26,281 nt of DNA from an uncultured Bacteroidota bacterium (GTDB lineage: Bacteria > Bacteroidota > Bacteroidia > Flavobacteriales > Flavobacteriaceae): NCBI GenBank assembly GCA_903837025.1, contig CAILTC010000329.1:1-26281 (forward strand), read 5' to 3'. This document shows, in pieces, positions 1-8,778 of this stretch. The notes beneath the pieces were generated by a model, which worked only from the letters and a program-made list of their open reading frames with translations, had not been told where the DNA came from and ran no database searches. A program made the position numbers and the translations under genes. Numbering within the stretch: position 1 is the stretch's first letter; each line of letters begins with the position of its first letter.

Positions 1-1
1 A

Positions 2-601
2 TATCCTGAGGAAGCCGAATATGCCTTTATTGAATTTTGTCGTCGATTTGAGAAAAATGTGATTCAAAAAGCTGAAATATATTCTTCAAAATTTGGTTAT
101 AGTGAAGTTATAGCTTTGGAAATAGCCCATTGTGCTTTTGCTCGAGTTTGGAAATACCCCAGTTTTACCTTGAAAAAAGCAAAAAGTAAAGATGTTAATA
201 AGGCAATATTATTATGGTTATACCCAATAATGTACACACAACTGTTAAAATATGGTGAACAAAACACTTGTGCCGACCCAACAATTGATGAAGATTTATC
301 AATCATAACTGATTTGGATGAACTTATAAATAAAACGTCAAATAGTGATGATGTAGAACACAAAAAAAAACTAAAAATTAAATTGGAAATTCTCAATGAT
401 GCTTTTATTGGCCTAAGTGAAAAACAAAAAATCATTTACCTAACTTATAAAGCATACGAAGTACCGGGTAAAAATATTCCAAGAAGTATCAGTAAAAAAT
501 TACAGGACACACTTGAACTAACTCAAGGCACAATAAGATTATATAAAAGAGATGCAAATCTTCATGTTGAAAATTATATAACGCAAAGAAATGGCAGATA
601 A
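2..601 (+). CDS. Sigma-70/ECF-like sigma factor, 5' end outside window
   Basis: The reading frame is open from the window edge. The GTG at 59 is only the first possible start inside the window; the upstream codons (YPEEAEYAFIEFCRRFEKN) read smoothly into it, so the true start is probably off the left edge. The N-terminal half has the helical look of sigma region 2 (FGYSEVIALEIAHCAFARVW). The C-terminal part resembles region 4: LSEKQKIIYLTYKAY, then a stretch (LELTQGTIRLYKRDA) that could be a helix-turn-helix. The inferred role is directing RNA polymerase to a small set of promoters, perhaps those of the following genes. The stop overlaps the next start by 11 nt, which indicates translational coupling. 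The match is to the general fold and has no family-specific motif, so a related DNA-binding regulator remains possible. Confidence 0.6.
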   Translation, partial: YPEEAEYAFIEFCRRFEKNVIQKAEIYSSKFGYSEVIALEIAHCAFARVWKYPSFTLKKAKSKDVNKAILLWLYPIMYTQLLKYGEQNTCADPTIDEDLSIITDLDELINKTSNSDDVEHKKKLKIKLEILNDAFIGLSEKQKIIYLTYKAYEVPGKNIPRSISKKLQDTLELTQGTIRLYKRDANLHVENYITQRNGR

Positions 602-929
602 TAAAAAACATATTTTCGATTTAGAAACTTTAGATTATTATCTAGGTTCTACCGGTTTTATATGCCCTACAAATCAGCAACAATTAGATTTGTTTGAAAA
701 ACTCTATGAAGATTTTGACTTTAAATTAAAAGAGGCTTCAATTGATGTTACAGCTATTATAAACAATCAATTAACCAAAAAGTCAGTTTTCCGACTTTTA
801 AAAGATGATGAGAAAAATGAAATCAATGAATTAAAGATGGCTGCAAGAAAAGGAAGTCAAGGTTTATCACAAGATATTATTGATAAAATGTATGGCAAGC
901 ATCCAAAAAAATCAGATGATAAAGAATAG
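591..929 (+). CDS. Small hypothetical protein between sigma-like factor and ImmA/IrrE protease
   Basis: This is a 112-residue, soluble-looking, charged protein with no signal peptide or membrane segment. I do not recognise the family. The N-terminal half is acidic and probably helical (DLFEKLYEDFDFKLKEA). The C-terminal third is basic (MAARKGSQGLSQDIIDKMYG) and ends in a lysine/aspartate-rich tail. It overlaps the upstream sigma-like gene by 11 nt and ends 7 nt before the preferred start of the protease gene, so the three are almost certainly one transcript. The ATG at 591 is chosen because it gives coupling overlap and a full-length frame. By analogy with ImmR-ImmA and DdrO-IrrE pairs, it could be the regulatory protein cleaved by the protease, or an anti-sigma factor. 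That is inference from position only. Confidence 0.7.
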   Translation: MADNKKHIFDLETLDYYLGSTGFICPTNQQQLDLFEKLYEDFDFKLKEASIDVTAIINNQLTKKSVFRLLKDDEKNEINELKMAARKGSQGLSQDIIDKMYGKHPKKSDDKE

Positions 930-936
930 CTCACTC

Positions 937-1704
937 ATGGTTATTAAACATTTAGCAGAATCAATTGCTTTAGATTTTTCTAATATGATAACCCCTTTAG
1001 ATCTTATTCTTGCAGAAGAAGAACTAGATTTATTTTATGATTCTTATGGAGATAGTTTTGATGGTATGACAATTTATGATGATTCTCAATTTTTCATCCA
1101 CGTAAATACTTTTAGAGGAAACAGTCCAAACACACCTAGGTCACGCTTTACAATTGCACACGAGCTTGGGCATTATTTTATAGACAATCACAGAATTGGA
1201 CTAAAAAAGGGCCTTTTATCTCCGCACCCATCTAAGAATAATGAAAACACCCACTTTAGAATAGAAAAAGAAGCGGATTATTTTGCTTCTTGCTTATTAA
1301 TGCCTGAAGAAAGATTTAAAAAATTTATTCAGAGAAAAAAATTTGAATTTTCAGTTATTAAATCTTTATCAGAGCATTTTCAAACTAGTATCACTGCTAC
1401 TGCAATTCGGTTTGCGGATATTGGAAATCATCCTATAATGATTGTTTTTGGAGAAAAAGGTAAAATAAAATGGAGATGGAACAGTGAAGATTTTCCGTTC
1501 AAATATTTATTGTATAATGATAAAATTCCTGAAAATTCCGTAATGGGAGAATATTTTACAAATGGGAGACTGCCAAATGAAACAGAAGAGGTTTGTCCAA
1601 TTGATTGGTTTAATTTTGTAAAAGAGGATGATGAGCACAGAAAATTTAAGGAACATTGCATTCATCATAAACATTTGGCATTAAGTATTATCTGGGAAGT
1701 ATAA
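937..1704 (+). CDS. ImmA/IrrE-type zinc metallopeptidase
   Basis: From the ATG at 937 this is a 255-aa protein. The zinc site is clear: HELGH with H75, E76 and H79, followed by the family hallmark EADYFASCLLMP with E112 as likely third ligand. Known members (ImmA of ICEBs1, IrrE of Deinococcus) are cytoplasmic proteases that cleave a transcriptional regulator and so derepress mobile-element or stress genes. Here the probable target is one of the two upstream proteins. The C-terminal half (after about residue 140) is not diagnostic. An in-frame ATG at 880 would add 19 residues but overlap the previous gene by 50 nt; the added residues look unlike a domain, and 937 sits 7 nt after the upstream stop, so 937 is preferred. 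Confidence 0.88.
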   Translation: MVIKHLAESIALDFSNMITPLDLILAEEELDLFYDSYGDSFDGMTIYDDSQFFIHVNTFRGNSPNTPRSRFTIAHELGHYFIDNHRIGLKKGLLSPHPSKNNENTHFRIEKEADYFASCLLMPEERFKKFIQRKKFEFSVIKSLSEHFQTSITATAIRFADIGNHPIMIVFGEKGKIKWRWNSEDFPFKYLLYNDKIPENSVMGEYFTNGRLPNETEEVCPIDWFNFVKEDDEHRKFKEHCIHHKHLALSIIWEV

Positions 1705-1720
1705 TACATATTGCAATCAA

Positions 1721-1750
1721 TTAAAGACACTTAAGCCTTTACTATATTTG
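1721..1750 (+). promoter_or_regulatory. Candidate Bacteroidota promoter for the primase-helicase gene
   Basis: TATATTTG at 1743-1750 matches the Bacteroidota -7 consensus TAnnTTTG. TTA at 1721-1723, 19 nt upstream, is a poor match to the -33 TTG. The box lies about 40 nt before the ATG at 1790, in the 85-bp gap after the protease gene, so the primase-helicase may have its own transcript. Confidence 0.35.
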
Positions 1751-1789
1751 TAACTGATTTTATGATAAATTAATTGGATAATTAAAATT

Positions 1790-4789
1790 ATGCCATCAAA
1801 CCCAATAAATAACATTCAATTATTCAAATCTGTTTTTACGGGAAGAGAAGATGTGTTTGCGGTTCGATGGGAAAAAGGGAGTAAAAGTGGTTATATGCCT
1901 GCCTATTTTTATGACCCATATCGGTATCGAGCTCATAAAATGAATGGTGGAACTTTTCAAAATTATGCAGATAAAGAATATTTACCATTCACTGAAAAAG
2001 AAATTGAAAAACACCTTAACGGCGAACAACATATTGGAATTTATCCTTTGCTCAAAGACAATACTTCGTGGTTTATTGTGGCAGATTTTGACAAAGTCGA
2101 TTGGATTGAGGACTGCAAAATGTTTATAAAGGCTTGTAATGAAAAAGGAATTCCTGCCTATTTGGAACGCTCACGATCAGGTAAAGGCGGACACGTTTGG
2201 ATATTTTTTGAACAACGATATCCTGCTATAAAAAGTAGGAAAATTTTCATTTCAATTTTAGAGCAAACAGGTGTTTTTTCTTTGTTTGACAAAAGTTCCA
2301 GTTTTGACAGAATGTTTCCTAATCAAGATTTTCTTTCCGGAAAAGGATTTGGAAATTTGATAGCACTACCTTTCTATAAGAAAACTTACGAACAAGGAAA
2401 CAGTTGTTTTATTGATGTTGAAAGCCTAGAACCAATTCCAAATCAATGGGATTTCATAAAGAAAATCCAAAGAATTTCGACAATAAAACTGGATGAACTA
2501 TACCAAATTTATAATACACCCCAAAATAGTATTGCTTCGATTGCACCAAAATTTCTCAATAAAAAGTTAATCATAAGATTGGCAAATGACATAAAAATTA
2601 ATCGCTATGCCATTTCAACCACACTAATTAATTTTCTAAAAGAAGAGTTAAATTTTCTGAATACCCAATTTTTAATAAAAAAGAAGATGGGTAAAAGTGC
2701 TTTTGGAACAGAGCGATATTTCAAATTGGTTGAAGAAACGGAAAGCGAAGTCATAATTCCTAGAGGTTTTATTGGTAAAATAATTCGCTTTTGTAGAGAA
2801 AATAATATTGAATATGATTTTAGAGATGAAAGAAAAAAATTAAAGGAGGTTTCTTTCTTATTCAATGCACAACTCCGAGAACATCAGCAAATAGTAATTG
2901 ATACGATTGCAAAAAAAGATTTGGGGGTAATTGTTGCACCTCCAGGTTCTGGAAAAACCATCGTTGGACTAAAAATTATTGCAGAGAAAAAGCAACCTGC
3001 TTTAATCATCACACATCGAAAACAAATTGCCGACCAATGGATGGAAAGAATTGAAACTTTTCTTGGAATTCCAAAAAATGAGATTGGAAAAATAGGTCAA
3101 GGAAAAACCAAAATCGGAAAGCAAATAACGGTTGCTATGATTCAAAGTTTGTCAAAAGAATTGGAGAAACCTGATGTAGTAAAGCTTTTAACTGCTTTTG
3201 GGACTATTATTTTGGACGAATGCCATCATATTCCTGCGGAAACATTCAGAAATACAATTTCAAAATTGCAAACCTATTATTTGTATGGATTGACGGCGAC
3301 GCCATTCCGAAAATATAATGACAGTAAATTAATTTTTATTCATTTAGGCGAAGTGATTTCCGAAATTAAATCTAACGAAATAAGTACATCTAAAAAACCG
3401 AAAATCATTATTAGAAACACAGAACTAGACGTTCCATTCAATTCAAAAACAGACAAATTTGAAACGTTATCAAAAATTCTAGTTCACGATTCTACTCGAA
3501 ACAAAACAATTCTTGAGGATGTTATCAATGAATTAAAATCGGACAAAAAAATCATTATTGTCACGGAACGCAAAGACCATATTGACTCGCTTTACCAGTA
3601 TTTAAAGCAATCTTACGAAGTGATTACCTTGAGTGGAGAAGATTCTGAAAGCAGTAAAAACGCTAAATGGAAATTGCTGAAAGAAGGAAATTATCAAGTT
3701 GTCATAACCACAGGGCAATTCTTCGGAGAAGGAACTGATTTGCAAAATGCCAATTGTCTTTTTCTAGTTTATCCGTTTTCTTTTGAAGGAAAATTGATTC
3801 AATACATTGGTAGAGTACAACGTTCTGAAATAACACCAACAATCTATGATTATCGTGATAGTAAGATTGATTATTTGAACAAAATGTTTCTAAAAAGAAA
3901 TGTCTATTACAGGAAAATTGACAAACAGGCTACTTTATTTGATGAACCCGAAGAAGAAAATATTGTTACAAAAAATACTTTTAGTATTGATGAAAAAATA
4001 AAGATTCCATTTGAGCAGCTTGAATTTCGATACGGAAGTATCTCTTTTAAATACGATGTTCTAGAAATGAAAACCGAATTGGAATTTGATATTGAAAACT
4101 TTGAAATAAGACCCGAATTTGAAGTTTTGAAGGCTTATTTTTCCAAAACACTCAAACTGAAAAATATCTCAATTTCCATTTATGCTGAATTCGAAGACGG
4201 AAAACTCATTTCACAATTGGCATTATCCAATGATCTAGAAAAGATAACTAGAGAATTGATTGAAAGTGTAAAGTTTAAATTTGTAGCCAAGACTTTCTTG
4301 GGTAAACAAAATCCAGTTGGTCAAGAAAATTTACTCGATATAAATCAATTACAAAATGAAAATAACATCAAATTATATGATTCTGGAGATGAATTATTAA
4401 ATGATTTTTTACAGAATCAAAATTACAAACACCAAAAGCATTTACAATATTTAGCCGAACATCACGAAAGGACTATTCTTAAAATCCGATTTGTATTGAA
4501 TCCATTTTCATTTGTTTTTCTTTTAGCAGGAAAAACGGGATTTCATATCGTTTTAGAAACGTTAAATACGGAAGAAGCAACCTATATTTGGCATTTTGAC
4601 AACGATAAACAATCACTTCCTGATAAATTAGAACAAATTGATAACTACCTAAATATTATCAGAAATAATGGGAGGCAAGCTTTTATAGAAAATTCACCAA
4701 ATAATTTTAGTAGAATACTTCACGATTATTCAGCCGATAGAAAAGGTTTTGTAATTTGGAAAGATTTGATTGAGGAAAGACTTACTTGA
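1790..4789 (+). CDS. AEP primase-SF2 helicase fusion (TOTE-type conflict protein)
   Basis: This 999-aa protein has at least three parts. Residues about 80-230 match an archaeo-eukaryotic-type primase: a DFD metal motif (D99, D101), then SRSGKGGHVWIFF with H135, then DRMFPNQD at 173-180. Residues about 361-690 form an SF2 helicase: Walker A APPGSGKT at 383-390, DECH at 476-479, LTATP at 501-505, GEGTDLQNAN at 646-655 and QYIGRVQR at 671-678. The last 280 residues are unrecognised and may bind nucleic acid or a partner. Databases apply the TOTE conflict label to this primase type joined to a helicase, a presumed anti-phage or anti-plasmid system. No nuclease motif was found within it; the next gene has one. 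All primase and helicase residues I looked for are present, so it is probably active. It is preceded by an 85-bp gap with a candidate promoter. Confidence 0.85.
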   Translation: MPSNPINNIQLFKSVFTGREDVFAVRWEKGSKSGYMPAYFYDPYRYRAHKMNGGTFQNYADKEYLPFTEKEIEKHLNGEQHIGIYPLLKDNTSWFIVADFDKVDWIEDCKMFIKACNEKGIPAYLERSRSGKGGHVWIFFEQRYPAIKSRKIFISILEQTGVFSLFDKSSSFDRMFPNQDFLSGKGFGNLIALPFYKKTYEQGNSCFIDVESLEPIPNQWDFIKKIQRISTIKLDELYQIYNTPQNSIASIAPKFLNKKLIIRLANDIKINRYAISTTLINFLKEELNFLNTQFLIKKKMGKSAFGTERYFKLVEETESEVIIPRGFIGKIIRFCRENNIEYDFRDERKKLKEVSFLFNAQLREHQQIVIDTIAKKDLGVIVAPPGSGKTIVGLKIIAEKKQPALIITHRKQIADQWMERIETFLGIPKNEIGKIGQGKTKIGKQITVAMIQSLSKELEKPDVVKLLTAFGTIILDECHHIPAETFRNTISKLQTYYLYGLTATPFRKYNDSKLIFIHLGEVISEIKSNEISTSKKPKIIIRNTELDVPFNSKTDKFETLSKILVHDSTRNKTILEDVINELKSDKKIIIVTERKDHIDSLYQYLKQSYEVITLSGEDSESSKNAKWKLLKEGNYQVVITTGQFFGEGTDLQNANCLFLVYPFSFEGKLIQYIGRVQRSEITPTIYDYRDSKIDYLNKMFLKRNVYYRKIDKQATLFDEPEEENIVTKNTFSIDEKIKIPFEQLEFRYGSISFKYDVLEMKTELEFDIENFEIRPEFEVLKAYFSKTLKLKNISISIYAEFEDGKLISQLALSNDLEKITRELIESVKFKFVAKTFLGKQNPVGQENLLDINQLQNENNIKLYDSGDELLNDFLQNQNYKHQKHLQYLAEHHERTILKIRFVLNPFSFVFLLAGKTGFHIVLETLNTEEATYIWHFDNDKQSLPDKLEQIDNYLNIIRNNGRQAFIENSPNNFSRILHDYSADRKGFVIWKDLIEERLT

Positions 4790-4904
4790 TTAACAACCCC
4801 AAATATTTTAAGGTGTTTTCACAACCCACTATCTCATTCAGCTTCACAAAACTTTCATTTAGTCCAAGTCTTCCTAAACTCAAGTCTTTGCTTGCTTCAT
4901 TTCG
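4782..4904 (-). other. Coding-like remnant or dispersed repeat in the helicase-SEC-C gap
   Basis: On the minus strand a frame stays open for about 40 codons, from after a TAG at 4905-4907 to a TAA at 4782-4784, with no start codon. Its residues look protein-like, for example LSLGRLGLNESFVKLNE and then IVGCENTLKYLGLLIK. It runs 8 nt into the helicase stop region on the opposite strand. It could be the broken 3' end of a lost gene or a dispersed intergenic repeat of this genus. I cannot tell which. The rest of the 4790-5031 gap shows only the candidate promoter near 4993. Confidence 0.3.
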
Positions 4905-4992
4905 CTAATTCCATATCAAATAGTAACATATTATATTGTTTATTAAAACGATAAAATTAACAATTCTAATTACTAAAGTTAATAGGATTTTA

Positions 4993-5000
4993 TACCTTCG
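4993..5000 (+). promoter_or_regulatory. Candidate -7 box for the SEC-C/nuclease gene
   Basis: TACCTTCG fits TAnnTTTG in all but one position and lies 32 nt before the ATG at 5032, a normal distance. No clear TTG was seen at the -33 position, so this is tentative. With the 242-bp gap it suggests the SEC-C gene is transcribed on its own. Confidence 0.3.
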
Positions 5001-5031
5001 CAAGTTGTAATTAAATCATAAACACCTGTAC

Positions 5032-8000
5032 ATGAATAATAAAATAGGAAGAAATGACTCTTGTCCATGTGGGTCTGGTAAAAAAAATAAAAAATGCCAT
5101 AATATAGATAGATGGCCAATATCTATAAATGATAATAATGTAAACAACGTCAGTAATACTGCAGAATATATAAAAACACACGAGTCAAAACACCTACTTA
5201 ATGAAATAATTTCCTTGCAACTTTTGCCTGAAAATCACGGTAAAAATATACGAATTGAAGAATTAGCTACACTTGTAGCCACAAATTTAAATAAAGGTAA
5301 AGAGAGAAATATTAAAAGACTTTACGATTCAATCAGAAAAGAATACTTCCACAATCACAATGAAGATCCTGCTGAGAATATGTTTACTGAAAATGTAATT
5401 TTCTATGGTGGGAATTATACGGTTTTCCCAGGAATTGCATTAGAATCTGTTGAAATTTTCAGGAATCTAACTCAAATAATTTTCAACACCGATATTAAAC
5501 TTCCAGATGCTTTTAGGACACAAATCTATCAAGGTGTTACATTACTTTTATTCTTAGGTCAAAAATTCGCGAACAAAGCAGGAATTAACGGAAATGCAGA
5601 CTCTCAGATAGAATTACAAGAATTAATTCATTTTGATAAAGAAGTAGATTTTTCTATTTCAAAAACTGAATTAGTTAAAATTTGTAGCTTACTTGGAATC
5701 AGTCCAAAAATAATTAATGATTTCATCATTAGCCCAGATGATAACCGTTTTCAAAATGACGACCCACAGTTTAATCCACTATTGTTCTATCCTGTAGTTG
5801 AGTTTAATAATGAGTATTTTTTTCTGTTAATATCAAATCAAGTTAATGCTTTAAACGAGTACATTTTAAGATTAGCAAAACAGAATAATTGCGAAAAGGA
5901 TTTACTACTAGCTTATCAAGAAGAAATTTGGGCTGAGGTAAGAATAGCATGCAATAAAATGGGATGGGCAGAAACCGATATTAAACTCCCTGAAGATAAA
6001 ACCAATATAGGTATTAAAGAAGCCATTCTCCATTTTGATAATAATCGATTAGCTTACGTTTCACTACAGACTCCTTCTGAATTGTCAGATTTATTCAGTT
6101 ACCAATCTTCTAATAATCGAGAAAGCTCGCAACAACGATTAGCAGCGGTAGTTACTGAGTTAAAAAACCTTCCTGAGCATATAAATTGCAAATTTTTAAC
6201 GGTTAGCATATATGATTCTATTGGAAGGTTTTTCATGGGTGCAATGCATAAACCTCAAGAACGAGAGCTCAAATTATCCTTTTCTGCATACAATTTTATT
6301 GCACTTACTGAGGGTGAGGATTGGGAAGAATTGAGTTTATGGAAATTTGCAAAAGCAACTGATATTTTTCTTAGTAAAACTCGTAGTATGTCATCGATGA
6401 TTGATTTATATAATATCTATAAATCAAAGGGAGAAGGTTTTTATTTTTCAGACGATATAAACCCGGATTATACAATGCTCGTTCCTGGAGAAGGCAGCGA
6501 ACTAATTAGGCAAACAAAGATAAAAGCAAATTATCACGCAACACAAATCAGAATTGATGGAGAAATTGCATTTATGCCCGTTACACGAATTGCAGACTTT
6601 GCACCTATCTACAAACCTACTAGACATATCGGTTATTTTTTGCAGGTATTGGAAACATTTTCCTCCCCAATATGGATAACAAACAGACAAATAAGAAAAG
6701 ATTCTATGGTGCCTGCAGTTCGTCTTTATGCAGATGCCATTGCATTTTGGTTGCATAAGTTTTATAAATCTCTAAAGAACTATATCGATCAAATTGGTTC
6801 TAATCCTTTAGAAATTGAAATAAAATTAGATCCTGCATCTTTTCAGCCTATGACATCTATTGAAATGAAGGAGCAAAAAGGAGATAAATATTTATGGTCA
6901 TACGCTGATGGTAAAATAACATTTAATATTCCATTTTCTTCACTGGGAGAATTAATGGGTTCCAACAATGAGGGTGAGCGAATAATGATGAAAGAAGTTC
7001 TCAAATCACTAAACTTAGTTAATGGTATTTCCATTGCAAATGATGGGATAGACAATATCATAGAACGTCATATGCCTTTAAATCAGGCAAAAATGATATT
7101 AATTTCAGACAGTCAGCAAAACTTAATGATTGAACGTAGATGGCTTGTAAAGGCATTTCTTTTATCCAATGCCGAAGTCGAAATTTTACTGGATGAGTTA
7201 CCTAATTTGATTGAAACAAAAATGGTTATTCCTGAAAAAATTATTAATACTGATGAAAAAAAGGCTTTATTTAATACAACTACGAGCGTCTTAATTGAGA
7301 AACTTTACAAAGAAATTGGAGTATTTAATCATGAAGAAATTTTAATCTGCCTTTTAAAACTTCATGAAGCATTAGTTCAAAAAAGAGAATATAATAAGAC
7401 TATTATTCCTGCCCAATTGCTATGTTTTGGGGGTATTGAATTCAAAGTAAACGAGATACAAGAAAATGAAAGAAATCTTGTAAGGACGTCAGTTGCCCTT
7501 AGAGCTTTAATTGAATACCTTGCAGCTCAACCTATTTCGGGAACATTAAGCCCAAGTTTAGATGACATAGATCGATTTTTGGCTTTAATGCATGAAATTG
7601 TGAATTATGGTTTTTTAAGCGATGCGGTACATTTTAAAATGGACAACCCTGAAGTTGGAAAATTACCTTCTGGACGTATCGGTATATCGAGAGATTTTTT
7701 TGAAGAAAGACTTAAGCCTTATGCTGAATCCAATACTAAAGCAGAAATTGATGATTACATCTCAAATTTTGAAGACAGATTCGAAATTTATGATCCAACT
7801 GGAGAAAACAATGCTGATCCAGAAATAATTAAATCTGTAGAGGAGTTAGACGAAGCATTTTTAAAAGATTGGGGTATTACTTTTTCAAATCTTTATTCCT
7901 TATTTTATCATGCAGCAGAGATGTGTATGCAAGCTGAAAAATCGGTTATCACAATGACAGAAGTTGAATTGATTGAAAAACTTGTTACTGACTTCAATTA

Positions 8001-8778
8001 CCCCAGAGAACAAGCTATAGCAGGAATTAATCGACTTGTTTTGACGTCGCGGAATTCATATCTAACGGCTCCTGAAGATTATAATAATAGTGAAGTTTTT
8101 CCATGGAAATACAATCGAGAATTTAGTCTAACTAGAAGGTTTTTCGTGCGACATGTAGACCCAGATAAAAATGACTTATTGAGTTGGGGCTTTAGGGCTG
8201 CAATAGCTACTCAAAAGCAATTACAATATTTACTACATAGTGGCAAGTTAAATAATGGAGATGTTGAGATTAAGCGACTAATGGGAGCATTTCGTGTGAA
8301 AAATGGAAATATTTATAGAAATATTGTGAAAGATTGGCTTAGTTTGCACTCAGATTTCATTGTTATTGATTATGAGGTCAAAATTGCTCCTAGGGCTCCG
8401 TTAAATGCTGATAAACAATATGGTGATATTGATGTCTTAGCCCTTCATAAACCTACAGGAACAGTTTTTAGTATTGAATGTAAAAACACCACAAAAGCCA
8501 AAAACATACATGAAATGAAAACTGAAATGGATAGTTATCTTGGCCGTGAAGGTGGAAAAGGAATGATAACTAAACATATTGACCGAAATAATTGGCTTAT
8601 TAATAACAAAGAAAAATTACAGAAACTTTTTAAAGTAGAAATGCCAATTATTGTGAAATCTTTAATGCTTTCTTCAGAAGTAATTCCAACTCCATATATT
8701 AGATCAGAGACACTACCTTTGCCTATAATAGCATTCCACGATTTAAAGAGAGAAGGGACAAAGCTTTTATTTGAATGA
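5032..8778 (+). CDS. Giant SEC-C zinc-motif protein with C-terminal PD-(D/E)XK nuclease-like domain
   Basis: The protein is 1248 aa. The extreme N-terminus is a SEC-C zinc motif, GRNDSCPCGSGKKNKKCH, with C11, C13, C22 and H23 as ligands. About 1,000 mostly helical residues follow that I cannot assign to a family; they contain no Walker A or helicase motif. Near the C-terminus, GDIDVLAL (D1132, D1134) and, 15 residues on, IECKN (E1149, K1151) form the D...ExK signature of restriction-endonuclease-like nucleases, preceded by a predicted helix and strand (IVKDWLSLHSDFIVIDYEV). The inferred role is a DNA- or RNA-cleaving effector of the island. SEC-C motifs usually mediate protein or ribosome contacts, so this one may be a targeting tag. 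No signal peptide or transmembrane segment was seen. It could act with the upstream primase-helicase, but the 242-bp gap leaves that open. Confidence 0.8.
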   Translation: MNNKIGRNDSCPCGSGKKNKKCHNIDRWPISINDNNVNNVSNTAEYIKTHESKHLLNEIISLQLLPENHGKNIRIEELATLVATNLNKGKERNIKRLYDSIRKEYFHNHNEDPAENMFTENVIFYGGNYTVFPGIALESVEIFRNLTQIIFNTDIKLPDAFRTQIYQGVTLLLFLGQKFANKAGINGNADSQIELQELIHFDKEVDFSISKTELVKICSLLGISPKIINDFIISPDDNRFQNDDPQFNPLLFYPVVEFNNEYFFLLISNQVNALNEYILRLAKQNNCEKDLLLAYQEEIWAEVRIACNKMGWAETDIKLPEDKTNIGIKEAILHFDNNRLAYVSLQTPSELSDLFSYQSSNNRESSQQRLAAVVTELKNLPEHINCKFLTVSIYDSIGRFFMGAMHKPQERELKLSFSAYNFIALTEGEDWEELSLWKFAKATDIFLSKTRSMSSMIDLYNIYKSKGEGFYFSDDINPDYTMLVPGEGSELIRQTKIKANYHATQIRIDGEIAFMPVTRIADFAPIYKPTRHIGYFLQVLETFSSPIWITNRQIRKDSMVPAVRLYADAIAFWLHKFYKSLKNYIDQIGSNPLEIEIKLDPASFQPMTSIEMKEQKGDKYLWSYADGKITFNIPFSSLGELMGSNNEGERIMMKEVLKSLNLVNGISIANDGIDNIIERHMPLNQAKMILISDSQQNLMIERRWLVKAFLLSNAEVEILLDELPNLIETKMVIPEKIINTDEKKALFNTTTSVLIEKLYKEIGVFNHEEILICLLKLHEALVQKREYNKTIIPAQLLCFGGIEFKVNEIQENERNLVRTSVALRALIEYLAAQPISGTLSPSLDDIDRFLALMHEIVNYGFLSDAVHFKMDNPEVGKLPSGRIGISRDFFEERLKPYAESNTKAEIDDYISNFEDRFEIYDPTGENNADPEIIKSVEELDEAFLKDWGITFSNLYSLFYHAAEMCMQAEKSVITMTEVELIEKLVTDFNYPREQAIAGINRLVLTSRNSYLTAPEDYNNSEVFPWKYNREFSLTRRFFVRHVDPDKNDLLSWGFRAAIATQKQLQYLLHSGKLNNGDVEIKRLMGAFRVKNGNIYRNIVKDWLSLHSDFIVIDYEVKIAPRAPLNADKQYGDIDVLALHKPTGTVFSIECKNTTKAKNIHEMKTEMDSYLGREGGKGMITKHIDRNNWLINNKEKLQKLFKVEMPIIVKSLMLSSEVIPTPYIRSETLPLPIIAFHDLKREGTKLLFE

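Noticed and set aside
880..936. Earlier start for the ImmA/IrrE protease.
   Set aside because: The extra 19 residues merely read through the end of the previous gene in another frame; the ATG at 937 fits the spacing better.
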